From the NCBI RefSeq assembly GCF_002929335.1, contig NZ_PJIL01000004.1, positions 215,818-279,817 of the forward strand: a stretch of DNA of 64,000 nt, given 5' to 3'. Positions 1-7,453 of the stretch are shown here, piece after piece. The notes under the pieces were generated by a model, which saw nothing but the letters and a program-made list of their open reading frames with translations, did no database searches and was not told the DNA's origin. The DNA is from Arthrobacter sp. Y81. Its GTDB lineage: Bacteria; Actinomycetota; Actinomycetes; Actinomycetales; Micrococcaceae. Each line of letters opens with the position of its first letter. Positions within the stretch are counted from its first letter, which is position 1. The translations under genes and the position numbers were made by a program.

Positions 1-339
1 CCCCAGCGCCAGGAGACCCTCCGTCCGGATCCCCGGGAGGGCGGCGTCGAGCACTTCCGCGTCCTGGGGCACCGCCAGCAGCCACAGGCGTACGACGGCG
101 GCAAGCGCCGCGGCGTGCCGGTCACCCTTCCCGGCGGCTTCGGTGACAATCAACGCCGGAATGAGCTGATCGCGGCCGAGGGCGGCATTGGCTGACTCGC
201 CGAGCAGTCCTGCCACACCATCCACGGTGTACCCGGCGCCGCGCAGGTCCGTGGCGAGGGCCGACAGCAGCTCCGGGAGGTCGCTGCGCGGGGCGTCGGG
301 TGTGTTGCCGGCCGTGAAGTGCATAGCTGTTTCAGTCAC
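1..339 (-). CDS. N-terminal part of a DUF7059-type methyltransferase gene (cut by window edge)
   Basis: Only the first 113 codons are in the window. The protein starts VTETAMHFTAGNTPD and continues with an Ala/Leu-rich helical segment (PELLSALATDLRGAGYTVDG, then LGESANAALGRDQLIPAL). From memory this N-terminal domain (DUF7059) precedes a class I SAM-dependent methyltransferase domain in actinobacteria; that catalytic part lies outside the window, so the activity is inferred. The start is taken as GTG at 339 because a TAGACT box lies 6 nt upstream, which fits a leaderless transcript; an ATG five codons downstream (324) is the alternative. It is divergent from the NYN gene. Confidence 0.6.
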   Translation of the reverse strand, partial: MTETAMHFTAGNTPDAPRSDLPELLSALATDLRGAGYTVDGVAGLLGESANAALGRDQLIPALIVTEAAGKGDRHAAALAAVVRLWLLAVPQDAEVLDAALPGIRTEGLLALG

Positions 340-345
340 CGTGCA

Positions 346-351
346 AGTCTA
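346..351 (-). promoter_or_regulatory. leaderless-type -10 box for the methyltransferase-type gene
   Basis: TAGACT on the minus strand, 6 nt before the GTG at 339. No Shine-Dalgarno sequence is visible. Confidence 0.5.
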
Positions 352-402
352 TGGTTCCGGCGGCCTCCTCCGGCCTGCGGCCGGATTGTGGGCAGCACCA
401 CT

Positions 403-408
403 TATGCT
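403..408 (+). promoter_or_regulatory. leaderless-type -10 box for the NYN gene
   Basis: TATGCT, 7 nt before the ATG at 416. No Shine-Dalgarno sequence is visible. Confidence 0.5.
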
Positions 409-415
409 TCTGAGC

Positions 416-1627
416 ATGAGCCGCAAAAGTGTGATCTTCGTTGACGCAGGATTCCTCCTGGCCACAGGCGGGCTGCGGGTCACCGGGAACTCACTGCGCT
501 CTGCGTTTTCCGTCCAATACAAGAGCCTGGTGGACGGAATCCAGGGTTTCGTGAGCGAGCGCGATAGCCGGGACCTGCTGAGGATGTACTGGTATGACGC
601 CGCCAAGGACGGCCTGTTCAGCGACGAACACAAGAGGATCGGCCTGCTTCCGGGCGTCAAGGTTCGGCTGGGGCGCATGTCCTACAACGGCGAGCAAAAA
701 GGCGTGGACCTCAAGCTCGGGCTGGATCTGGTGGGTGTCGCCCGGAACCGCTCGGCCGACGTCGCCTACCTGCTGTCCGGCGACGACGACCTGGCCGAAG
801 CCGTGGAAGCAGCCCAGGACCTCGGCATGAAGGTGGTGCTGCTGGGAATCGAGAACCAGGGCCACCGCCTGGGAGTCACCGCGGTGGCAGAGCACCTGGC
901 GTTGCAGGTTGACGACATCGCCACGCTGCCGCAGTCACTCCTGGACCGCTGCTTTGCGAAGTCCGCGCCGATGACGGCTTGGGCCATCGCGGAACCGTCC
1001 GAGGCAACGGCCGACGCCGCTGACCGGGTCGGGGCTGTTGCGGCGGCTGCTGAAGTTCCCGCGGAGGCGGACGTGGCGGCGTACGCGGCCGCCCCGGTTG
1101 CTGGCAGCGCCTCAGTCAACGGACAGCGTTCAGTTCCGGGGCCCCGCCCGGTTCCGCGTCCGGGAGCCCTTCCCGGTACGGCAGGCGCAGGTGGGGGTTC
1201 GGGTACGTCCGTGGCGGCCTCCGGCCAGGCAAGTCCGGGCCCTGCTGGTCCGTCCGGCAGGCCGGTGCCCACGCCGGGTCCACGGCGCGTGCTGCCTGAT
1301 GCGCGGCCGGCGCCGGCGGCCGGTGCTGTTCGCCGTGAACCGGTGTATTCGACCGAAACCGGCGCCCCCGCGGCCCAAAGCCCCTGGTTCGATCTCGTGG
1401 AAAGCGCCGAAGCTGTCGCTGTCAGCCTTGCGGACAACTGGCACGGCAGCGTCACCCAGCGCGAACTCAACGAACTCCTCGCCGAGCGTCCACTGCTGCC
1501 GCCGACCATTGACCGGGTGCTGATCAAGGACTGCGCCGCGAAGATCGGTGAAGCCAAGACGGACCTCCAGGACATCCGCAAGGCCATCAGGGCGGCATTC
1601 TGGCGCCGCCTGGATGAGCTCGTGTAG
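416..1627 (+). CDS. NYN (PIN-like) domain protein, probable RNase
   Basis: 403 aa. The N-terminal ~165 residues form a NYN/LabA-type PIN-like fold with the expected acidic residues: D10 in IFVDAGF, D98 and D104 in KGVDLKLGLDL, and D123-D125 in LSGDDDLAEAV. These would bind metal in a nuclease site. A Pro/Ala/Gly-rich linker (about 190-320) follows, then a compact helical C-terminal domain (about 325-403, starting SPWFDLVESAEAV) that may bind RNA or protein. The start at 416 is preferred over the open frame beginning at 188, because the upstream part overlaps the divergent gene and the NYN fold begins at MSRKSVIFVD. Target RNA is unknown. Confidence 0.8.
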   Translation: MSRKSVIFVDAGFLLATGGLRVTGNSLRSAFSVQYKSLVDGIQGFVSERDSRDLLRMYWYDAAKDGLFSDEHKRIGLLPGVKVRLGRMSYNGEQKGVDLKLGLDLVGVARNRSADVAYLLSGDDDLAEAVEAAQDLGMKVVLLGIENQGHRLGVTAVAEHLALQVDDIATLPQSLLDRCFAKSAPMTAWAIAEPSEATADAADRVGAVAAAAEVPAEADVAAYAAAPVAGSASVNGQRSVPGPRPVPRPGALPGTAGAGGGSGTSVAASGQASPGPAGPSGRPVPTPGPRRVLPDARPAPAAGAVRREPVYSTETGAPAAQSPWFDLVESAEAVAVSLADNWHGSVTQRELNELLAERPLLPPTIDRVLIKDCAAKIGEAKTDLQDIRKAIRAAFWRRLDELV

Positions 1628-1850
1628 TAGCACCGTCATGGCCGGCCCGTACGGCCGGAGGTTGCGGATCCGGTGTGTGCGGGGGCACCATGGTCCCATG
1701 CATCTGCAGCAACGATTTATCAGCCCTCGGCCGCTTTCCGGCCGCACGGGCTTCTTGTTGCGCGCATAATTGCGGTTGCCGGGGTCCGTCCGGTGCAGCG
1801 GCTGAGGGTGATTACTCCCCTACCGCAAGCTGCCAGCAAAGGATCCCCCC

Positions 1851-3008
1851 GTGAAGAACTATCTCTCCCTGACTGAACTCAATTCCGCCCTCACCTTGCG
1901 TGACCTTACGGAACCCACCGCCGGTGCCCACGCCATGCAACTGCTGCTGGCAGACGTGGTGTCAGCACTCGAACGGCTCTGGAGCATCCCCTCGGAAGCC
2001 CACCGGCTGAACCCGCTCGTGGCCACCGCCGACAACTACGACAGGCTGGGCTACTCGCCTGCCGACGTCACCCGGGACTCACGGCATTCGCGCCATGTCA
2101 GTCCCACAGTGATGCTCCGCAGCCACACTTCGGCGGGAATCCCGGCACTCCTCGACTCCCTCCGCGGCGAGCAGGGCCATTACGACAGGCTGCACGTGCT
2201 GCCCGGACTGGTTTACCGCCGGGACGCCGTGGACCGGACGCACGTCGGTGCGCCGCACCAGGTTGACCTGTGGCGCCTCAAAGCGCGCGGGCTGCTGGGG
2301 CCGGCCGATCTCCAGTCGATGATGGCGGCGGTCGTCGAGGCCGTGCTGCCCGCGGCGGACCATCCGGGGGTGCAGTGGCGGTCAACGCCGTCCACGCACA
2401 GCTATACGGCCGCCGGCCGGCAGCTGGACGTGCTGGTCACGCTGCCGGACGGCAGGAACGAATGGCTGGAACTCGCCGAGTGCGGCCTGGTGGCTGCACC
2501 GGTCCTGCGCAGCTCCGGGCTTGATCCGCGGAGGTGGGCCGGCCTTGCCCTGGGGATGGGACTGGACAGGGCAGTCATGCTGCGCAAAGGCATCGACGAC
2601 ATCCGGCTGCTCCGCTCGGAGAACCCGGAGATCCGGGCGCAGCTGCTGGACCTTGCCCGCTACCGGCCGGTTTCACTCATGCCTGCCGTCCGCCGGGACC
2701 TTTCCCTGGTGCTGGCCGACCCTGCCGAGGCCGACGTCGAGCTGCTCGGCGACCGGGCCCGCGGCGCCCTCGGGACGGACGCCAACGTCCTTGCAGCCCT
2801 GGAGATCAAAGCGGTGACGACGACGGCGGAGCTGCCGCCGGCCGCCGTCGACCGCCTCCGCATGGCCCCGGGAGACGTTAACGTCCTGCTCCGGCTGGTG
2901 CTCCAGCCGCTCGACCGGACGCTGACCGGTGGGGAGGCCAACCGGCTGCGGGACCGCGTCTATGTTGCCCTGCACCGGGGAAAAGTGCAGGAACTGATCG
3001 CCGGCTAA
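1851..3008 (+). CDS. PheS-like ligase with C-terminal FDX-ACB domain (SrmL-type 'mystery ligase')
   Basis: 385 aa; GTG start with AAGGA upstream. Residues ~85-260 are a class II aminoacyl-tRNA synthetase core closest to PheS: motif 1-like MLRSHTSAGIPALL (88-101), motif 2-like VYRRDAVDRTHVGAPHQVD (121-139), ELAECGLVAAPVLR (207-220) and motif 3 GLALGMGLDRAVMLRKG (231-247). Residues ~270-385 are an FDX-ACB anticodon-binding-like domain (MPAVRRDLSLVLAD), normally at the end of PheT. The arrangement resembles mitochondrial single-chain PheRS. The Phe-pocket motif FPFTEP of true PheS is replaced here by STHSYTAAG (about 181-189), so the substrate is probably not phenylalanine. From memory, public annotation calls such proteins 'PheS-related mystery ligase SrmL'. 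The normal PheS/PheT pair is presumably elsewhere. tRNA or non-tRNA acceptor is unknown. Confidence 0.8.
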   Translation: MKNYLSLTELNSALTLRDLTEPTAGAHAMQLLLADVVSALERLWSIPSEAHRLNPLVATADNYDRLGYSPADVTRDSRHSRHVSPTVMLRSHTSAGIPALLDSLRGEQGHYDRLHVLPGLVYRRDAVDRTHVGAPHQVDLWRLKARGLLGPADLQSMMAAVVEAVLPAADHPGVQWRSTPSTHSYTAAGRQLDVLVTLPDGRNEWLELAECGLVAAPVLRSSGLDPRRWAGLALGMGLDRAVMLRKGIDDIRLLRSENPEIRAQLLDLARYRPVSLMPAVRRDLSLVLADPAEADVELLGDRARGALGTDANVLAALEIKAVTTTAELPPAAVDRLRMAPGDVNVLLRLVLQPLDRTLTGGEANRLRDRVYVALHRGKVQELIAG

Positions 3009-3068
3009 GCAATGCTCGAATGGCGTCCAGAGCCTCGGTAGGCGTCCGCACCGGCCCGTTTCAACGGG

Positions 3069-3074
3069 TAAGTT
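3069..3074 (+). promoter_or_regulatory. leaderless-type -10 box for lipoprotein 1
   Basis: TAAGTT, 6 nt before the ATG at 3081. The GGAGG next to the ATG is too close to act as a normal ribosome-binding site. Confidence 0.45.
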
Positions 3075-3080
3075 GGAGGT

Positions 3081-3542
3081 ATGCTTTCACGTTCATCCGG
3101 GCCGCAACGGCTGACTGCACTAAGGCGCGTCGCCGGCACGGCGGTTGCCGGCGCCTGCATCGTGGCAGCCGCCTCGGCCTGCTCCCCGGCCGTCTCCATC
3201 GAGAACGCCGACGTCCCGGCGTGGAAGTCCACGGCGCTGCCGGCGGCCAGCGGAACCGTGCTTGAGGATGCCGGCAAGATCCTCAACCGCGAGCCGCTGG
3301 TCAAGGACGCGGCCGACGTTCCGGCAGGGGCGTACACCCTGACAATGACGTGCGACGGCGGGGGCAAGGCCTTCTTTACCGTGACGTCGGGCGGCACCAA
3401 GATTGCCGACGCCGGGGCCGCCTGCAACGGCAGCCGCGAGCGGGCCAAAATCACCGTGCCCGCTGCCGGGACCGTGCAGATCAGCACGTCCAGCGTGGAT
3501 GCTCCGCTCCTCTACGCGTACCATCTGGCGGCAGGAAGCTAG
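3081..3542 (+). CDS. small lipoprotein 1 of a four-gene paralogous cluster
   Basis: 153 aa. N-terminal signal peptide with lipobox ASAC (Cys34), so it is expected to be a lipid-anchored protein on the outer face of the membrane. The mature part carries one small beta-rich domain with the pattern GAYTLTMTC then, about 30 residues on, AACNG: two cysteines that could form a disulfide. The same pattern recurs in the next three genes. No function is recognised. It differs from the others in lacking the CEY motif directly after the lipobox. Confidence 0.7.
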   Translation: MLSRSSGPQRLTALRRVAGTAVAGACIVAAASACSPAVSIENADVPAWKSTALPAASGTVLEDAGKILNREPLVKDAADVPAGAYTLTMTCDGGGKAFFTVTSGGTKIADAGAACNGSRERAKITVPAAGTVQISTSSVDAPLLYAYHLAAGS

Positions 3543-3571
3543 CTGTGACTTGCGCCGCCGGCGACGGTGCG

Positions 3572-3577
3572 TATGCT
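3572..3577 (+). promoter_or_regulatory. leaderless-type -10 box for lipoprotein 2
   Basis: TATGCT, 7 nt before the ATG at 3585. Confidence 0.5.
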
Positions 3578-3584
3578 CAGGGAC

Positions 3585-4451
3585 ATGTCAGCTCTTTGGG
3601 GGAAGCCGATAATACGCGTCGCCGCGGTGCTGCCGGCTCTGTGCCTGCTCGCCGGCGGCATAAGCAGCTGCGAATACAACACTGACGCTGATGTGCCCAG
3701 GGACGCAGCGTCCGGCCCGCCGTCAAACGCCAGCCCGGACAACCGGGTCACGCCGCCCAGCCCGCAGGACCCGCAGGACAATATCGACGCGCTGGCTGAA
3801 GTTCTGGGACCCCCGGACGGGAGCGGGCTGCCCTACGCCTCAGGGGGTGCGGCCTCGTGGACCGAGGAAGTCCCCACCGGCGAATACTTCCTGACGGCGG
3901 CCTGCGTCGCGGCGCCGGGCGCCGAACTGGTGGTGCGCGTGGGGAACGCCGAGCCGGAACGCACGTCTTTCCGGTGCGGAATGGGCAAAGTGATCTACCT
4001 GGACCACAAGGGCGGCAGGATCAGCGCTGAAGTTGTGCCGCCGGCCGACTCGCCGTACGTCTTCACGGGCGTCAAGCTGGATCCGGATCAGGCGCCCCGC
4101 GACCCCTCTGCCGCCGAAACAACGGCCTGGGCGGCCGGGGAACTCGGACCTGAGCAGGCCGGTGAGTTCCGGGGCTATCCGTGGGACGGCAAGTGGCATC
4201 ACTCCGGTCCCGTTGACGTGCCCGGCATGCTGACGTTCACGTTCGTCTGCGAGGGCCCGGCCACCGTCGACGTCACCGTTCTCCGGCCTAGGGGTGAGGA
4301 TCTGTTCCAGGGCAGCGGCCTTCCCTGCGGCAGACCGGTTCCCGCAGATATTCAGGTGGGTCCGGAGGGTGTCATGGTGATGGTGGACTCGAACAACTAC
4401 CCCGTCCAGGCCGCGTACAGCCTGCTGCCGGCTGCCGGAAGCGGGCAGTAG
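3585..4451 (+). CDS. lipoprotein 2, two copies of the two-cysteine domain
   Basis: 288 aa. Signal peptide ending in lipobox ISSC (Cys29) followed by EY. The mature protein contains two copies of the domain seen in the flanking genes: GEYFLTAAC...FRCGMG (about 100-140) and MLTFTFVC...GLPCGRP (about 215-255). ATG 3585 is chosen over upstream codons because of the -10 box at the leaderless distance. Its TAG overlaps the GTG of the next gene, so the two are translationally coupled. Function unknown. Confidence 0.7.
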   Translation: MSALWGKPIIRVAAVLPALCLLAGGISSCEYNTDADVPRDAASGPPSNASPDNRVTPPSPQDPQDNIDALAEVLGPPDGSGLPYASGGAASWTEEVPTGEYFLTAACVAAPGAELVVRVGNAEPERTSFRCGMGKVIYLDHKGGRISAEVVPPADSPYVFTGVKLDPDQAPRDPSAAETTAWAAGELGPEQAGEFRGYPWDGKWHHSGPVDVPGMLTFTFVCEGPATVDVTVLRPRGEDLFQGSGLPCGRPVPADIQVGPEGVMVMVDSNNYPVQAAYSLLPAAGSGQ

Positions 4452-4999
4452 TGGCGGTCCGGGCGCCAAAACGCGCGGTGTTCCTGGTCGCCGCCCTGCT
4501 CGCCGCGGGCCTGGCCGGGTGCGAATACGCGGACGACGTCGGGCCGGCCCCTTCAGCCGGCGGCCGGACAGGCAGCGGCGTGGCTCCTACGGTGCCGCTG
4601 TCGTCCGCGGGCCCGGCACTTATGGCTGAAATGGACCGCAATATGGCGGCCGTCGAACTGCTGCTGGCGGACGTTCCGGTGGGCGCGGGCGGAGCCGCCG
4701 GAGGTATCAGCGGCCGATCCGGCGCCGGCGGCGGTTTCGCGTACAACGGGGTTCTGACCAGGGCGGGCACGTATACCGTCGTTGCCGTCTGCGTGGGGGC
4801 AGCCGAGGCCCAGCTTGCGGTGCTGTCCCGCGGAACCTCCGAAGGCTCGTACGCCATCGACGTCCCGTGCGGTGAGCCTGTCACCCAGCAGCTGGAACTG
4901 GGAACTGGACCGGTCACCGCCCACCTTGTGAGTCCGGACGAGGAGCGGATATACAAAGCAGCAGTGGGAGCCGTACGAATTTCGGACCCTGCACCCTGA
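4451..4999 (+). CDS. lipoprotein 3 of the cluster
   Basis: 182 aa; GTG start overlapping the previous stop by one base (TAGTG). Signal peptide with lipobox LAGC (Cys24) followed by EYADD. One domain with GTYTVVAVC and, about 30 residues later, DVPCGEP. The N-terminal half of the mature chain is Gly/Ala/Ser-rich and probably flexible. Function unknown; related to the neighbours by motif spacing rather than by close sequence identity. Confidence 0.7.
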   Translation: MAVRAPKRAVFLVAALLAAGLAGCEYADDVGPAPSAGGRTGSGVAPTVPLSSAGPALMAEMDRNMAAVELLLADVPVGAGGAAGGISGRSGAGGGFAYNGVLTRAGTYTVVAVCVGAAEAQLAVLSRGTSEGSYAIDVPCGEPVTQQLELGTGPVTAHLVSPDEERIYKAAVGAVRISDPAP

Positions 5000-5092
5000 C
5001 GCCCGCAAAGGGCCGGAAGGGCAGGATCCACCGCCTCGATGTGGCACTGCGACGGCGTCCGGCAGGCTCTGGCTTGAGTGTGGCGGCAGGCC

Positions 5093-5098
5093 TAGAGT
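5093..5098 (+). promoter_or_regulatory. leaderless-type -10 box for lipoprotein 4
   Basis: TAGAGT, 6 nt before the ATG at 5105. Confidence 0.5.
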
Positions 5099-5104
5099 CA
5101 GAGT

Positions 5105-5644
5105 ATGCACACCGTGCAGGCACCCCGGGTGCCACGGCGGACGGCCGCGGCGGCCGCCGTCGTGCTTTCCGGTGTGCTGGCCACCGGGACGGCGCTGAGC
5201 GGCTGCGAGTACGTGTACGACGACGGCCGCGGGCCGTTGCCGAGCGCGACGGCGCCGCCGTTCACGGACGCGGCGCTCCCGCAGGACCCCCGGCGGAACC
5301 TGCCGGTGTCCGGGGCGGAACTTGACGCCTGGGTGGAGCAGGTCCTCCCCGATACGGCCGGGCAGGTTTTCCACACGGGTTTCGGCCTGCTGCGGGCGGC
5401 CACCACACGCCAGGAGAGCACCGGGCATCTGCCAAGCGGGACGTACGCGCTGACGCTGGCCTGCAAGAGCCCGCGAAGGGTGTCCTTCACCGTGCGCGAC
5501 GGTGAGTTTGCGCTGGTGGACCTGAGCCTGCGCTGCGGAACATCAAGGGTGAACGTGATCCACGTGTCCGAGGACTCCGTCCTCAGCGTGGAAGTGGCCG
5601 CGCAGTCTGCCGCGAACTTCGCCTACCGGGTGAGCCGGATCTGA
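5105..5644 (+). CDS. lipoprotein 4 of the cluster
   Basis: 179 aa. Twin-arginine-like N-terminus (VPRRTAAAA) and lipobox LSGC (Cys34) followed by EYVYDD. The single domain has GTYALTLAC and, about 25 residues on, LRCGTS. It has its own leaderless-type promoter. It is convergent with trhO, 15 bp away, with no clear hairpin between them. Function unknown. Confidence 0.7.
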   Translation: MHTVQAPRVPRRTAAAAAVVLSGVLATGTALSGCEYVYDDGRGPLPSATAPPFTDAALPQDPRRNLPVSGAELDAWVEQVLPDTAGQVFHTGFGLLRAATTRQESTGHLPSGTYALTLACKSPRRVSFTVRDGEFALVDLSLRCGTSRVNVIHVSEDSVLSVEVAAQSAANFAYRVSRI

Positions 5645-5659
5645 AATCCGGCATCAGGG

Positions 5660-6553
5660 CTAAGCTGCACAGCCCTCAGGGCAGCGCAGGGTCTCCGGGC
5701 TGGAGGCGCAATCCGCGCAGTAAAGCGTGAGTGTGCGGCAGCTGAGGTTGGAGCAGTTCTCGAATTTGCTGGTGGGGGCTGAACAGCGCACACACTCACC
5801 GATGGTCTTGGCGTCCTCGCTGAATTCGAGGTGCATGCGCTTGTCGAAGACGTAGAGCGAGCCCTCCCAGAGGCCCTGGTCCTTGAACGTCTCGCCGTAG
5901 CGGACAATCCCGCCGTCGAGTTGGTAGACCTCCTTGAACCCGCGGTTCACCATGAGGCTGGACAGCACTTCGCAGCGGATCCCGCCGGTGCAGTATGTGA
6001 CCACCGGTTTGTCCTTGAGGGAGTCGTACTTGCCGGAATCGAGTTCCCTGATGAAGTCGTGCGTCGTGGCCACGTCCGGAACAATCGCATCCTTGAACTT
6101 GCCGATCTGCGCTTCGAACGCGTTGCGGCCGTCGAAGAACACCACGTCCTCGCCGCTCTCCTTCTTGGCGTCCACGAGCTGGTGGAGCTCTTCGGGCTTG
6201 AGATGCGTTCCTCCGCCCACAACGCCGCCGGCGTCCACCTTGAGTTCGCCGGGGGCGCCGAAGGAGACGATCTCGTCACGCACCTTGACGCTGAGCCGCG
6301 GGAAGTCCTCCGCGCCGCCGTCGGACCACTTGATGTCGATGCCGTGAAAGCCTTTGTACTCGCGTGTGGTCTTCACGTACTGCTTGACGGCGTTCAGCTC
6401 GCCGCCAACGGTCGCGTTGATGCCGTCCTTGGAGATGAGGATGCGTCCGGTCAGGCCCAGCTTCTCGCAAAGGGCGCGCTGCCACAGGCGCACGGCATCG
6501 GGGTCGGCGATCGGGGTAAAGCCGTAAAAGAGGACAATTCTGTTTAGAGCCAC
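5660..6553 (-). CDS. trhO: tRNA uridine(34) hydroxylase TrhO (rhodanese family)
   Basis: 297 aa, usual length. The family makes 5-hydroxyuridine at the tRNA wobble position using oxygen. An N-terminal ferredoxin-like domain (about 1-95) is followed by a rhodanese domain with the active-site Cys loop [11 protein letters not shown] (about 185-195) and a C-terminal Cys-rich tail ([26 protein letters not shown]) that probably binds zinc. The start is GTG 6553, with TACCCT 6 nt upstream as a leaderless promoter. Monocistronic, convergent with lipoprotein 4 and divergent from the acetyltransferase. Confidence 0.92.
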   Translation of the reverse strand: MALNRIVLFYGFTPIADPDAVRLWQRALCEKLGLTGRILISKDGINATVGGELNAVKQYVKTTREYKGFHGIDIKWSDGGAEDFPRLSVKVRDEIVSFGAPGELKVDAGGVVGGGTHLKPEELHQLVDAKKESGEDVVFFDGRNAFEAQIGKFKDAIVPDVATTHDFIRELDSGKYDSLKDKPVVTYCTGGIRCEVLSSLMVNRGFKEVYQLDGGIVRYGETFKDQGLWEGSLYVFDKRMHLEFSEDAKTIGECVRCSAPTSKFENCSNLSCRTLTLYCADCASSPETLRCPEGCAA

Positions 6554-6559
6554 GTTTTA

Positions 6560-6565
6560 AGGGTA
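6560..6565 (-). promoter_or_regulatory. leaderless-type -10 box for trhO
   Basis: TACCCT on the minus strand, 6 nt before the GTG at 6553. Confidence 0.45.
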
Positions 6566-6685
6566 CTTGCTGCCCTCAAACCCGGAACCGGCACCGTTCC
6601 GCAACCGGTGCGTCCCTCCGGTCACAATTCCATAAGCAAGCCCAGTTCCCGGACCCTACCCCTGTTGCTGGCGGCAGGGCTGGAA

Positions 6686-6691
6686 TACTCT
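6686..6691 (+). promoter_or_regulatory. leaderless-type -10 box for the acetyltransferase
   Basis: TACTCT, 6 nt before the ATG at 6698. Confidence 0.45.
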
Positions 6692-6697
6692 CATCAC

Positions 6698-7390
6698 ATG
6701 AGTCCAGACGCCATGGTTGAAGACATCACCCGTCTCGTGGAAATCTGGGTGACCGGATGGGCCGGTTGCCGGGGCTACGAGACGCGAACGGAAGGCCGCT
6801 TCCCGGCCGCGCTGCGCGCTGACACCACCAAGGAATGGGAATACTTCGCCCACGATCCCTCGGACACCGAATTCGCCGAGCTTGCGGCAAAGACGGCTGA
6901 AGCGCCGGCCAGGATCCTCACCATCCTCACCAATGACGTCGCCCGGTACACCTACCTGGCCGAGCAACAGGGCCTGAACGTCACCTCCGCATCCCAGACC
7001 ATGATGATCGTGGACATGGAGACGCAGGACTCCGAAGATCCCTGGCTGTCGGACGATGATCTGAAGCTGACCACGTTCAGGGAGGACGGCGTCCATCATG
7101 CCGTGGTGCACGCCGGCGAATCGGTGGCTGTCAGCGGCCGCGTATTCGTGGTGGGTCACACGGCCGTTTTCGACAAGATCGTCACCGACCCGGCCTATCA
7201 GCGGCGCGGGCTGGGGAGCTTCATCATGAAGGCCCTGGCGGCGCAGGCATTCGAGCACGATGTGGAAAACGGCCTGTTGCTGGCGTCGCTGGACGGGCAA
7301 AAGCTGTACTCGCACCTGGGCTGGAAGACCCTTTGCCACGTACTGATGCTGTCCGCGTCGGACGAAGGCTCTGACCTCTCGGTCGGCTGA
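6698..7390 (+). CDS. GNAT family N-acetyltransferase
   Basis: 230 aa. The C-terminal half carries the acetyl-CoA-binding motif A, DPAYQRRGLGSFIMKAL (about 168-184), preceded by the beta strand HTAVFDKIVT and followed by LASLDGQKLYSHLGWK, typical of small GNAT enzymes. The N-terminal ~100 residues are a separate helical region (GWAGCRGYETRTEGRFPAAL). Substrate unknown. ATG 6698 is chosen because of the leaderless-type box; the open frame extends upstream to 6608 without a good start. Confidence 0.8.
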   Translation: MSPDAMVEDITRLVEIWVTGWAGCRGYETRTEGRFPAALRADTTKEWEYFAHDPSDTEFAELAAKTAEAPARILTILTNDVARYTYLAEQQGLNVTSASQTMMIVDMETQDSEDPWLSDDDLKLTTFREDGVHHAVVHAGESVAVSGRVFVVGHTAVFDKIVTDPAYQRRGLGSFIMKALAAQAFEHDVENGLLLASLDGQKLYSHLGWKTLCHVLMLSASDEGSDLSVG

Positions 7391-7453
7391 CACCCCTTCA
7401 CCATCGGCATTGTTGATGCCGGGCGATTTGAGCCCGGATGAAACAATATTGAG

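Noticed and set aside
188..415. Upstream extension of the NYN gene
   Set aside because: It overlaps the divergent methyltransferase-type gene; the NYN fold and the leaderless-type box support the ATG at 416.
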